A stretch of 64,000 bases of DNA, taken from Symbiodinium natans. Its lineage: Eukaryota; Sar; Dinophyceae; Suessiales; Symbiodiniaceae. This document shows, piece after piece, positions 48,301 through 59,494 of this stretch. Under the pieces are notes generated by a model. That model was not told the origin of the DNA. It searched no databases and saw only the letters and a list, made by a program, of their open reading frames with translations. A program made the translations under genes and the position numbers. The first letter of the stretch is position 1. Every line of letters starts with the position of its first letter. Location: NCBI GenBank assembly GCA_905221605.1, contig CAJNDS010002410.1:273252-337251 (forward strand), given 5' to 3'.

Positions 48301-50576
48301 ACAGATTTCCGGCATATTCCGGCCCAAGCAGCTGGTGAACTCATGTGAGCTCGACATTAGCCAGGACTCAAACTTCCTTTGGAATGCTTGAGCCATCTTG
48401 AGCCCATGGCTCCACAGCGGGAAAGATGCTTGCCAGGGCGCCTTTGTCCGATTGTGAGCGAGCACGTGCGCTGCGACCTTTCTGCCACTGACAGCCAAGG
48501 GTTTTTTCATTCCGTAGCGACTGTGGTGACGCGGTCGGCATTTGGGCATGGCCTCGTGCTCGAATCCTAGGAGATCTGGGTGTTGAGCAAGACGCGAAAA
48601 CAAAGAGTGCAGGCTTCCAAGCCCTCCCGGCTGTGTACAGAAGGGAGCGTTGCCCTTTGTGAAACTGCAGAATGTAGAACATTTTGTGCAGAAGGCCGAT
48701 TTCAAGCATCAGCTGGGCACGGTCTCTGGCGGAGCTGCCACGCTCCCTGGCACAGGCACAGCGCCAGGCATGGCTCCAGGATCTCCAGGCGCTCCAGGCG
48801 CTCCAGGCGCTTCGGGCGGCGGCACAGAAGTCGCTGACGGCGCCGGTGACATCGCGGGCGAGTTCTCGGCGCCCGCCGCTGCTGCTGCAGCTGCGGCCGA
48901 AGCGGCTGCTGCTGCGGCCGCCTGTGCGTAGGCTTTCTCCTGAGCATCCATCGATTGCCCCCAGCATGCTCAGCAAATGCCCAGAGCAGTCACGGCACTG
49001 CCCTTTCAGCAGCGAGCGGGCGAGACCTTGGAGTATTTCCTAGTGCACGTTGCGCACACGTCACGATGTGTCAGTTCAGTTCGCTTCGTCACACAAAGCA
49101 TCGCACAGGGACGACATTCTGTTCTGTATCGTCTGCGCCAGGCTCTGGTACCTTTTCACACAGAGCTCCCGCAGCGGAGAGCAGTTCAGCTGTTCAACCC
49201 ACCAGAACTTGCTGTATAACCCTGTGCCGCGCACTTCTCGCGAGTGCTGTCACACAGGTTCTTATCAGAAAGCCGCTGCAGGATGACCTAAGGCGTCAGG
49301 CATGTCACTCTCAGCACTTGGAAGCAGATCTTTGCGCCAGCCTGCAGCTCTTTGGTCATCTCCGCCAGAAGCTCCATCTTCTTCTGGTATGCTTCCTGCC
49401 AACCACAAACAACTCAGCATGAAGTCGAAACAAAACGGAGAACCAGACTCGGAGCAACAGGAGGGTGTCTTGCCTCAGCCTTTTTCTCGGCCGCCGAAAC
49501 TGGCCGGGATTTCACAACACAATCGCCCCTTTTTGCGTTTTGGTGGCTCTGTCTCGACAAGTCGCAACTCTTCTGCATCTTGGCCAACCATGCCCCACCT
49601 CTTTCGCAATCTATCACCTCTGGCGGTGGTCCTGGCACAAACGCTTTTGGTCAATGTAGCTACTAATGTCGGCCAGACTGCGAGACTTTCCAGGCCAGCC
49701 GGGTTTGCGGTGAGTCGCATCAGCTGGGTGATGTCCGCTGTTCGGCCTTGCTGAGGCACGGCACACCACCGAGCATTGAATCAAGCAAGCACGAGCTGCT
49801 AAGGCCCAGCTGCAAGATCAAGCGGCTTGTTATGACGACGAGGCCCCTGTCTTGGGGGCGCTCTCCCACCTCCAGGAGGTGTGCGCAAGTGGGCGCGTGC
49901 AGCACAACACAACATGCCCCATGGGTCAGCAGAACGAAGATGACCTTGGCTGATTCCTCCAACGAGGTCGTCACAGCATTGGGCCTCACCACGCGCACAG
50001 CTTTGCAACATGTCTGCTCTCCGCAAATCTCTTGGCTGCGGCACTGGCCTGAGCATTGCATGGCTACGAGGTGGCAGTGGCCTCATGCAGCAAAAACATG
50101 CTCTGCGACATCACGGCCTTGCCTGTGCCGTGCATTGGATGCCAGGGGCCGCTCGTAAACTGCCCCGGCGGCCTGTCAGGCGGCACCTGACATTGCGATG
50201 AGGTCTCGGACCGTCTAGGAGCCTAGGAGGTGCTCAGAGGCGCATGGAAGCCCGGTGGACTGCTGTGAAGTGCTGTGAAGACTCCTTGCCTGTGCCTTCG
50301 CAACCGGGCTCGGGGGTGGCGGCCGCCTTGCCAGGATTCCGGCCTTTCAGAGCACTCAGCGGAGCACTGAGCACTGAGCGTAGCAGAGAGCTCCGCGGAC
50401 ATGAAAAGAGATCCGGTTGTGGATGCGGCCTTCTCTTTCTGCAGCCATGCCACGAATGGCTGAGCCTGCGAGGCTGCTAAGACTTTACTGGCCCAACTGT
50501 CGCGCGCATCGCGCACCTCGTCATCCATCACAGACAACTCTTCTAGCATCTCAGGGCTAGATTTCCGCCTCAGCAT
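48298..50576 (-). CDS. Uncharacterised multi-exon gene: helical segments and Ala/Pro-rich tail (approximate span)
   Basis: Minus-strand pieces in order: MLRRKSSPEMLEELSVMDDE VRDARDSWASKVLAASQAQP FVAWLQKEK (50385-50576); NAVTTSLEESAKVIFVLLTH (about 49880-49990); AYQKKMELLAEMTKELQAGA KICFQ (about 49325-49400); EQLNCSPLRELCVKRYQSLA QTIQNRMSSLCDALC (about 49105-49205); MDAQEKAYAQ then Ala-rich then PEAPGAPGAPGDPGAMPGAV (48735-48951); MAQAFQRKFESWLMSSSHEF (48300-48400). Amphipathic helices suggest a soluble intracellular protein. I could not assign a family; whether these are one gene is not proven. Confidence 0.42.
48387..48411 (-). other. Possible double spliced-leader relic
   Basis: On the minus strand AGCCATGGGCTCAAGATGGC followed by TCAAG contains the 3' end of the dinoflagellate spliced leader twice (GGCTCAAG). 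The first unit is preceded by AGCCAT as in the leader, with TTT reduced to G. It is only a partial match and may be coincidence, as ATGGCTCAAG also fits a coding frame. Confidence 0.25.
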
Positions 50577-50599
50577 CAACGGCAACAATTTTGGATTTG

Positions 50600-51535
50600 C
50601 TATTCATGTCGTCTCCGCCGGCAGCAGTAGTTGGGATCAACATTTCCATGGTTCGAAGGCCCCAGTGCGGCCATTTTTCATGTCCCTCTGAAGTTGGCGA
50701 GGGTTCCGACATTTGTCAACCCACCGTAACAATGCTTTGCTGCTAAGCGTTGCGAGCTTCTACTTTGACATGTTTCAGCATGCTTGGGAGCCCTGCACAG
50801 GCCCTGCACCAATCACTGCTCGAATCAGGGACACTCAAAAAACAAAAACGAAAGCGCTGACAAGATCTGATAAACACCGCACCATACTGAAAGGCTGCCA
50901 CCTGTCGAGAAGTACGCAGACAAACTCGGCCTTTACACCAACGAGGCGGTCACTCGCAGTGGCCTATCTGCATGTTGAAGATCACACAACTTGACACTGT
51001 AGGCCCTTTGCCAAAATGTCTGGCTCGTCATCGTCTGCTTGCACAATCTTCCTGCACAGTAACTTGACACCGACACTGCAGAAACGCGTGGCGGCCTGCG
51101 GCTTAGCGATGTTATAGGTTTGCATGTTCTGGCTAGGACTCACTGCGCATGTCCTGACGTGACTCACCACACTTTCCTTCAGCTCTTTCTGCTCGCTCCT
51201 GTCATGTCCCAAAGTCAGCCGGCATCAGTAGCGACATCAGCGCGAAAACTCGTACCCAACTGTTTTATCTCTCTGCATCGGCTGATTCTTCGCAGGTGTT
51301 CTGGGCAGTCTTTGGCCCCTCACAGGTATCTTGGCTCTGGCGCTGAATCTGAAGCAAGTGGTAGCCACTCCAGCTCAGCCTTGCTGAGGAGCAAACATGG
51401 CGACGCACTTTCGAAGCAAAGGCCTAAGCCTGACATATAGTGACATAGCATCTCTACCTCCGAGTAGGCTTGCATCCCCAGCTTGCACTGCTAGAAGCAC
51501 CAACGTGTACACTGCATCTGTTCTGAGATGCAGAC
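50600..51535 (-). other. Mostly non-coding; one exon-like segment at about 50990-51115
   Basis: AKPQAATRFCSVGVKLLCRK IVQADDDEPDILAKGLQCQ is open on the minus strand and protein-like. No partner exons recognised; it could be the 3' end of the BIVM-like gene or part of the next gene. The rest of the stretch (50600-50980 and 51130-51535) shows nothing I can support. Confidence 0.35.
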
Positions 51536-53687
51536 AAGATCTTCCGAACTTCCGCAAAGTCGATCCAGGCACTCGGGCGCTGACCGCGGCGTGAAGTGAG
51601 GATCTGCCTCCGCAGGGTCTCCTGCGAGGCGACCCACGGTACAACTGGTAGGAGACACTTTTCCCATGTATGGAGGTATGTCGGAAAAAATGCTTCTCCA
51701 CATGTAGCAGCATCTTAACTCGGGTGCACCTCGGCACTCAGATCACCCTGCTCCGTCCACTCTCGCCACGCAAAGATCAGTGCGTAGTGGTTGGTGAGGT
51801 GGAAGAGAAGGACCTGCAGTCTGCCATGCTGCTAACATGTCAACAAGTCCTGAAACGAAACTAACTTCATAAAGCGATACCCGACATTACCCGACCAAGG
51901 AGAACATGGACAACACCAATTCCCGGTAAGCCCAGACACGCTCCCAGGGTCCGCAAATGCCTGCTTCAGACAGGTCCATTGCTTGCGAATTTCCTGCTCC
52001 CCATCTCCTTTCGTGATCAAGGCCACGATATTCTTGAAACTCTGTCTGCGGCCAAGCAGGCATGTCACCTTCAGCGACTCCTTACGCAGCAGCTCTTACA
52101 ACGTACATCAACGGAGCATCGTATGCTTGTTGAGGTTTGCTACACCTTCACCGCTTTCCGCATTGCCATGTCACATTCATGATGCCAGGAGGCATTGTTG
52201 CGGTTGGTACCCAGCTGTTCAGCAGCTTGCTTCAGATTGCCGCTGCCAACTTCAGACGTGTTGGGGCGCTCTGCCCGAAGCCTGCTGGGTTTGGCCATCA
52301 CCAGATGTGAACACCACGCACGACGCAAGCTCAGCACGTGGCATGCTATGACATGCTCTGCATACGGCGTGCCGCGCCTGAAAACAGCTTTGCGAGCCGC
52401 AAACAGCTCCGACAGCTCCTTCCTCAAAGCCGCATTACTTCTCTGATTACAAACCCGGAATGCAAGAACACTTGGAACACCGTCAATGGTCAGCACGCGT
52501 TGCACCGGTTTCAGCGAGCATCTTCCACTTGACAGTCCGGTCATCGATTGGCTCGCAGACCTGATCCAGACAACTTTAGAAGCCGGGAAGTGGGCGAGGC
52601 ACGAGGGATATGAGCCACCTTCTCGTCATCTTCGTCCTCCTCTTGGGAACTGCAAAGGACCTCGCGCAGAGCGGCGAAAACATCGGTCACCAGGCCACCC
52701 GGCTTCCAGGTCGCCTAGCATCTTGATCCACTTTTTGCCCACACAGGTCGTGTGTGCTCATGGACACCTACGATTCTCGCTGCCGAGCTGCTCCGGCTTC
52801 CTCCACGCATGGATCTGCCTCGGCGTGTGCCTCAAGTCTGGGAGAAGCATCGGCCAGCAGTTCTCCTGCTCCTGGACATAGCAAGCCAGGCATGCTTGAA
52901 GACCCTGGGCCACAATGCTCTTTAGAGACACGGCATCCCACCTGCAGCGCACGCAGGCTCACCACCATCGTGCAGCTGCTGTGTGACATCTTCGGGCGCT
53001 GGCTCCGTTGAAGGTTTCTCGATGCTCATGTCCCCGCGAGATGCTAGCAGCTCGCCTTCGGACTACGCGCCAACCACCGTGAGAGCGAAAATTGCAGTGA
53101 TGATGTTGACACAATTGTCGACACATCGCTGCCAAGCAACGAGTGGCAAGGTGTGCAGCAGCCTTGGTCACAGCCAAAGGCCCCTTGCCGGTCCAGGACA
53201 AGCCTTTCTCAGCCAAGAGCTCGTCCAAGACCGTGTAGTATTCTTCCAGAGCCCCGTCTGCCACACCCAAGAGTCGCTCCTAAAGCTAAGGTGCTAAGGC
53301 GCACACAATTCTAGCACACGTGTGCAGGAGACAATCCAAACGGGCACTACTTGTCTACCCGGTTCCACCCTTTTCTACCCGACGTAGGACACTCAAAGAC
53401 TCAAACAGGCCAGGATCTATGCGTCGTTGCTGCCGGGCTTGCGCCAGTTGCTTGTTCTCTGCCAAGATGTCCGCCACCTCGCGCACCGTACCTGGGAAAG
53501 TAACGGGATGCAATGTCCCAAATCTTGTGCAATGAAGCGCAAGGCGGGCGTAGAGAGGCGGACGAAAGTGAACTGGCGGCGAGCCGCAAGCATCGTCGGC
53601 TTCACGGCCCAGGCGCCAAAGCGAGTTGTAGGCACCGGCCACGGAAGCAGCAGCACAACAAGGAGAGGGCTGAGGAACCCAGCTTTC
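51536..53687 (-). CDS. BIVM-like protein (basic immunoglobulin-like variable motif family), multi-exon
   Basis: Exons that I could define: 53606-53687 (ESWVPQPSPCCAAASVAGAY NSLWRLG); 53163-53279, exactly 39 codons, ending at a GC donor (ERLLGVADGALEEYYTVLDE); 52598-52702 (PGGLVTDVFAALREVLCSSQ EEDEDDEKVAHIP); about 52385-52447 (NAALRKELSELFAARK); 51940-52068, exactly 43 codons (GRRQSFKNIVALITKGDGEQ); 51747-51813 (VLLFHLTNHYALIFAWREWT); 51536-51621 (QILTSRRGQRPSAWIDFAEV RKIL). The HLTNHYALIFAWREW and RRGQRPSAWIDF blocks resemble BIVM proteins as I remember them. A Cys in PSPCCAAASVAGAYN and the His in NHYAL look like cysteine-peptidase-fold residues. Function unknown. A 5' exon reading LNDAFVLNEVYLL may precede. 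Confidence 0.55.
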
Positions 53688-53794
53688 CTGCAAAAGATAG
53701 ACTTCATTCAGCACGAAAGCATCGTTCAGCAATGAATTTCACACCCCCTTTGTAGACTCGAACATACTACTGAAACCTGGAACACATCCGCCGA

Positions 53795-54240
53795 GGCCGC
53801 AGGCCTACGGCGCTTTCGAATGGACCCCCGACATCAAGAGCCAAGCTCCAATTCCCTTCGCCTCCGCCGCTTGCAGGACTTTCTTGGGACCCGCTCTGGG
53901 CTCCCACTCACCCTTATGGGCTGTCATTAAATGACCCTGCCAGGCCAGACCGAGGCGGCCCGCGCTGGCGCGAATGTCAGAAGTCATGTACACCTATTAC
54001 ACCTGCTTCTCGAAAAAGAGTTGTGCTTCCACTGCATCGGCGAGCCAGTCTAAACCGGTGCAGGGCCTCAACAAGTTCTTGCTGGCTCTACTGGTTTCTA
54101 CGCAGCAGTGTCTTGCAAGCTTCAGCTGTTGCAAAGCGCTCCAGGACGTCGCGATTAAAGCCGCCGCCCCATGCACGTCCTGGGCTTTTGGTCCACACAG
54201 GACCAGAGGTTCACCACAGGAGATTGAAGAGACTGTCCTC
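53795..54240 (-). CDS. Possible further exons of the RIIa-domain gene
   Basis: After acceptor AAAAGCCCAG near 54184 the frame DVHGAAALIATSWSALQQLK LARHCCVETS is in phase with exon 54243-54332. A lower piece (MTSDIRASAGRLGLAWQGHL, KKVLQAAEAKGIGAWLLMSG, about 53815-53985) is open but unlinked. Alternative frames exist. Confidence 0.35.
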
Positions 54241-54242
54241 AC

Positions 54243-54793
54243 TTCACATGCCAAGCATCTTTTCGAAAGGTCCCTCCCTGGCCCAGCAGAGGTTGGCAAG
54301 CGCTCGTCGACCAGAAGGCGCAGCGCATCCACCTGAGAAGCAGGGGCCCGAGAAACATCCTAGTGAATCCGAGTAAACACTTGGAAAGCCCTGCTGTTGC
54401 AGCACATGCCTGCAGCAGGCTTCCATCAGCGTCGTGCTCCTCGGTCTCCGGCGTTGCCGGTGCTTCCGGCGTTGCTGGCGCATCGGGTGGCGGAGGCGGA
54501 GTCACCAGAGGTGTCTCGGCCTTTGCAAGGGCGTCTCCACCACAGGAGGTCTTTTCAGCGTCCACCCTGCCCTGAGGGTCAGCGATGTCAATGTCCGTGA
54601 CTGTGACTTCTGGAGCTTTCACCACTTGCGCATGCTCGGCCTTCTCCAGGTGCGCTCGGATGCTTGCCAGTGCATCTGAAGGCTGCTCCCGACCCAGCTC
54701 TACAAGGATCTCTGTCAACAGAGTGCGCACTCCATTCCTTTCGAAGTAAGCCTCCGCAGCCTTGAAAGCATCCTCTGCCACAAGGCTTCCCAT
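54243..54793 (-). CDS. RIIa-like dimerisation/docking-domain protein
   Basis: The start ATG at 54793 follows a possible acceptor (AGCTTCTGTAG). Exon one (54410-54793) is exactly 128 codons and ends at a GC donor; exon two (54243-54332) is exactly 30 codons (VDALRLLVDERLPTSAGPGR). Residues 10-52, KAAEAYFERNGVRTLLTEIL VELGREQPSDALASIRAHLE, have the Y-F-x-x-x-G-V-x-x-L-L-x-x-I-L-x-x-L-x-x-x-x-P-x-D-A form of the RIIa domain, which dimerises and docks PKA regulatory-like proteins to anchors, often in flagella. A Pro/Ala repeat (APATPEAPATPE) follows at about 105-116. The C-terminus is not fixed. Confidence 0.6.
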
Positions 54794-54799
54794 TGATCG

Positions 54800-55805
54800 A
54801 ATCAAGGCTACAGAAGCTACATGGCAGCAACTCAAGCGGACAGAGTTAATGTAATCGTGTTGGGAAGAGCTGGTCACCTGCACCACATGTTGTTTAAGAA
54901 CATGTCTGCTGCACGCTTGGCCCATATGTTCACATCAAGTCCATAACCATGGCAGGACACACGCAGCGCACATGCTCACGCATTGTCGAACCGGGAACGC
55001 CAGCTTTATACTCCCAGTGCCCGCACCATCTTCTTGCGTGCAATGTTGCAAGCGCAACTCCGACAGCATATTAGAGCAGATCCAAGCCACCATCGGAAAC
55101 TTTGCCCGCTTGGACTTTGACAGTGGCCCACGACACGGATCATGGGAACTACAATAGCCAGCCTGGAGCATATACAAAGCACTCACATCATCTCGTCTGC
55201 GCTATGCGCAAAGGTGCACCACAAGCCTAGCAGGGAACCGTCACAAGGATTCAGATGAATACTACACCCACTTGGCAATAGCCCCTCTGCCTTTAAAGCA
55301 GCCCTTGCCACCATTGATATTCTTGCACATCACCTCCGAGCGGCGCTTGCCCAAAGAAAGTGCATCAAGCGCTGCAGCAATCTGCAAGACCCTCCCAAAA
55401 CATTGGAAAACAAAGCTTAGAAAAGGCGAAGCACACGAGGTTTGAAGCCGCTGTGCAAGAAGCGACTGATCCCACAGGAGTCAACGGCATTCGGATGCCT
55501 CGGGTCGCTCCAGGCTGCCAGAAATCGGGCGAGAAACTGATTTGATCACTTCTTGTTGCGCCTTGGTCCTGCCTGTTTTGTCGAGGGCTTCCCTTTAAAA
55601 CACAGAGGAAATATAGAAGTTTTTCCTGTCAAACTACAGAAGAAGTAGACTGAAATAAAGAGGACAAATTTGACAGAGGCAATAAACAGTTTCCTATGGA
55701 GAAGAGAAAGGTTTCCTATTCAACTCTACAAAACCAAAAAAAGCGAACAATAAAATAGGGGGCGCCAGAAAAAGCCCCTGCCCCGCCCCCAGAGTCAGCT
55801 CCTGC
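54800..55805. other. Intergenic stretch without recognised genes
   Basis: GC falls and A-rich runs appear toward 55560-55770. No ORF with motifs on either strand. It lies between the 3' end of the CCCH gene (stop at 55810) and the 5' end of the RIIa gene, so it should hold a polyadenylation region and a trans-splice acceptor, neither identified. Confidence 0.55.
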
Positions 55806-55809
55806 TAGT

Positions 55810-57480
55810 TCAGCACCGGCGCAACTCCAGCACACCATGCGCAAAGCTGCAGGCATCGCCCTTGGCGCATGCGCTCGGGTCCTTCAACCAGAAGTTGCAG
55901 ATCTTGGTGGGCATGAAGCCCGAGTCCCCGAAACGGGACCTTACATTCAGATTCATGCAACAGCAACATGGTGAAGAGATTCGCCGCGACGACTTGGCGC
56001 GAACTTGCATTAATGGTAGAGAGTCGGTGCTGAGACGCTGAAATTGCGCCAAGGGGCATTGTGCCGCTCATGCCCTGTGGCATTGTGGGGGATGTCTGGG
56101 CTGCGTAGCTGTAGCCATTGTTGCCTTTGCCCTTTCCGGGTGCGCCGGTGTAAACTGCCACAGCCTGGGCTTTGCCTTTGCCAGCCATACCCTGACTGCC
56201 CTTCGCGGCGTCTTTGCCCTTTCCAGCCATCCCAGCCATCCCAGAACTCTTGCCCTTGCCCAGGTCACTGGCTGCCTTCGTGCCCAGCAAGCCTGGCATT
56301 CGAGAAGCAGAAGACTTCTGAGGCTCTTGGGCCTCTGGAGCTCAGTTGTGTTCAGCGTCTTTGAAGCCGCAAAAGACGCTTCTCCCCCCAGGGCCTGCGA
56401 CCGCGAGGCCCTCGAGAGCTATCTGCATGTCCACCGACATTTCGGCCAAACCTGCTTTGACCAAGGGTGACCAATGTGACATCATGGCAGACGAAAGTGA
56501 CTCTGGCTCGACGAATGTTCAAACCGGATGGTTTGCTCCGGGCAGCCGTGTGCAAAGGTGCACATATCACCGTGGGTGCAGAAGGACGGGTGCTGGATCC
56601 ACTTTTTGCAAAGCGCGTACGGGCGGAAGTCGCCCTCGAACATGCGAGGTTGCTGTGTGGAGCCTTGCGCAGGACAATGATTGTAGCTGCAGATTACAGC
56701 GCAAACTCACCGACAACTTTGCTTGCGTGTCTGCTCTGACACACACACTGATGCACGGAATCACAGGCACTTCCTGGAGACAGAGACACAGAGACAGAGA
56801 CTGAGATTGGATCGCACACAAATTCTCCCCCGACTCACCCGACCACATGCTCTCGTGCATGTTTTGCCCCGCCTAGCGAATCAAGAACTTCCTGTGACGG
56901 CTCTGGAGAAATTAGGCGCGGCTCTTCTTGCCCGGCAGCTCCCTGATCCGCAAAACCTGGCTCTGGGAATGCCGCGTGTGGGACCTTAGAGCGGATCTGG
57001 ATCAGCTGCTTGAAGCGTGAATCGCACGGGGCAGAGTAGCGAAGCTCAACATCAACATCGGTCGTCACATGTGGTGAATGGGCTCATGCCCTCTTCCTAT
57101 GGACCTTGCCGAGGCTTGGCTTTAGAAGCTCCGCTGGCCCATTCAGGATGCAAAAAATCGCCCAAGCGGCTTTCATCTCCTCCCCTATGAGCATGGCCTC
57201 GATCTCCTGGAGCCCGGGATCTGCCTGGCCTGCGGGCCACGGCTCTTCAGGAGCACTTTGGTCAAACCACACCCCCAAGTACAGAGACGCTACGCATCGC
57301 TACGCACCACAGAAACCTGGGGTCCCGGGGTGTGTAAGCTTCTTTAAGCTTATTTCAACCATTCTTTGTGCAAAAGCCGAGGAGGGCCTTGCTGAGCCTC
57401 CGGGGCCAGCTCCTCCGCACTGTGCGCGAAAGTGCAGGCATCGCCCTTTTGGCAGTAGCCACCACTCTGCATGTAAGAAC
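55810..57480 (-). CDS. CCCH zinc-finger protein with at least three fingers
   Basis: Exon pieces: about 57370-57470, MQSGGYCQKGDACTFAHSAE ELAPEAQQ; 57095-57270, PGLQEIEAMLIGEEMKAAWA IFCILNGPAELLKPSLGKV; about 56840-57065, DVDVELRYSAPCDSRFKQLI; about 56490-56655, MFEGDFRPYALCKKWIQHPS FCTHGDMCTFAHGCPEQ; 55985-56290, a linker with AGKGK repeats and GAPGKGKGNNGYSYAAQTSP; 55810-55939, SRFGDSGFMPTKICNFWLKD PSACAKGDACSFAHGVLELR and a TGA at 55810. Fingers two and three are C-x9-C-x5-C-x3-H; the first lacks its first Cys in the visible exon. CCCH proteins usually bind RNA. Exon borders other than 55939 are approximate. Confidence 0.72.
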
Positions 57481-57499
57481 CTGGGTTGCGACATGTTGC

Positions 57500-58290
57500 G
57501 ACATGTTGTGACAGTTACGTTATGACGAAATGCCCAAGCCAGACTCCATCATGCCCCATTCGGATCGAGCTTCACATCTTGCGTGGCACGAATCCGGGAG
57601 GAAACCGGCTCCCCTTGGCCCAAGCATGTGTAACACGAAAGAAGTCCCACAAGCTTCTTCCCAGCCTTGCCCGCAACCATCTGAGGCATCTCCCATTGTC
57701 GCTTCATGGCTGGCAGCTATGGCGGCCGGGCCGATGACTCGAGGGCGTGTCGCCACCGCGTCCCTATCAAGTTGGTGGCCTTAAAACCTTAAAACAGGTT
57801 AGGAGTTACAACCGAGATGAAGCGAGCGTTCTTGAAGCTGACTGCGGGCTTGCTGGGCTCTCATGTTGCGGGGCTCTCGTGGGCTCAATCCTTCCACTGT
57901 GGTTCGCGTTCAACTTCTGAAGCGGCTGCTAACAGACTCCTCGTGCGGGAACTTGCAGAATCAATGTCTAAACCAAAATGGGCTGCTCTTGGAATGTGAG
58001 GCGCATCGAGTCAAACAAAAACCAGGCACCAGAAGCAAAACCGATCAACACCCGCAGCAGCCACTCAGTCAGCTCAATGCTGAGAACGTCCGCAGCCTGG
58101 AGAAGACGGAGAAGCACCACAAGTTCTTCTGAAAGACCGTCCGAGGTCGAAACAAGCAAGCCGGGTGGAGGCGCTGGGGCGGACTTGGCGGCCGTGCGCC
58201 GTTGTGGCGGAGCAACTGCGGCCATCTTTTTGTTGCAACGTTCAACGTTGCTCTCTTCAATTTGGGGCAAGCCATTGCTTGGCTGCTAAG
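57500..58290 (-). CDS. Possible 5' exons of the CCCH gene, unrecognised
   Basis: 57980-58230: TAAKSAPAPPPGLLVSTSDG LSEELVVLLRLLQAADVLSI ELTEWLLRVLIGF. 57525-57700: MGDASDGCGQGWEEACGTSF. Open and protein-like on the minus strand but without splice evidence; could be N-terminal parts of the zinc-finger protein or another small gene. Confidence 0.35.
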
Positions 58291-58299
58291 GGTGGTGAA

Positions 58300-59490
58300 G
58301 CCTCGCCGTGGAGCCGCCTCCTGCGAAGCTTAACGTGAACACAGAAGAAGTCTCAGTGACACGCACACCACATGTCCTGGGAGTCAGTCAAGGCCGACCG
58401 GCGGCGTTTGCGCACCCTGACAGCACGGCAATGGTGCATGGTGCAGACTTGCACCCATACTCTGCCAGAGTCGCTTCGCTCACCACGTGTCCCCGCACCC
58501 CGCCTGCCCTCTGGCTTCGACAGTTTCGAAACCTTCGGAGCTACAGATCCTGGCAGGGGCACCTCTGCTGCCGCCTGTCAACACGAATCAGGACACATGG
58601 GGCACCTGTGGCAAGAATCTAAACGCAACATGGCAGCGCCCTTTGTCTCAGCCGCGCAGCCAGGGAAGCATGTTGGGTCGCTGACATGAAATAGATGCTG
58701 GCAAAGCATCTTTGACGCCAAAAGTATATGGAGCCTGTCTGCTCCAGGTCCAGTCACAAGCTTGAACTGATCTACTGTTTTTTTTCACACGACGCACGGG
58801 GTTGCAGCAGCCACCACATTTCCACAAGCAAGAGTGTGCAAGTGCTGCAGCATACCGAGTCGAATCATCTGCTTTGGCAAGAGTTGCCACAACCCAACGC
58901 TTTAAGCCGAGGCTATTGAAACTGCCGGTCACAGTCGCAACGTGATCCATAAGGTACAGGCCGAACCGTGTTGGGAAATCGCAACCTTGGCTTTCCCTCA
59001 ACATTCCATGACCAACTTCCACTTGGGCCATCATTGGCCCCATTGGGTACGAAGTATGGGAGCTGATGTATCGAAATTGGGACATGACGTGCACAGCGAC
59101 ATCCTTATCGGATGTCGAGAACAACTCATGTCAGAAACAGGGGTGTAGTTGTTCGACGTTCTTGAGTTTGCTGTGAGGCCACAATCTTCTGCTTACCTGC
59201 ATTCGGTGCTGAGAGTATGAGTATGGTTGACGCGCGCGTGCATCATTCCCCCTGCCGAAACATGCCGTAACTGTAGCTGAGAGGATGACTACGCCGGCTC
59301 GGCTGGTGGAGCCTTCTGCCAAGCATCCACCTGCGCCGTGTCCAGCATTGCACCAGTCAACACAAGCACAACCGTCACAACAGCACAGCTTAGAAGAAAG
59401 TAACAATGAGTGCAACAAACTCGCAGTTGCTTTCATGACTCTTTCTTGGTGGGATTTTGGCCATCCTCTTTCCCATGCTTACAAGCATTC
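58300..59490. other. No gene recognised
   Basis: Several open frames on both strands (for example minus 58648-59124) but none with motifs or consistent borders. It follows the RRM gene's last recognised exon, so it may contain its 3' exons. Confidence 0.45.
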
Positions 59491-59494
59491 TTAC

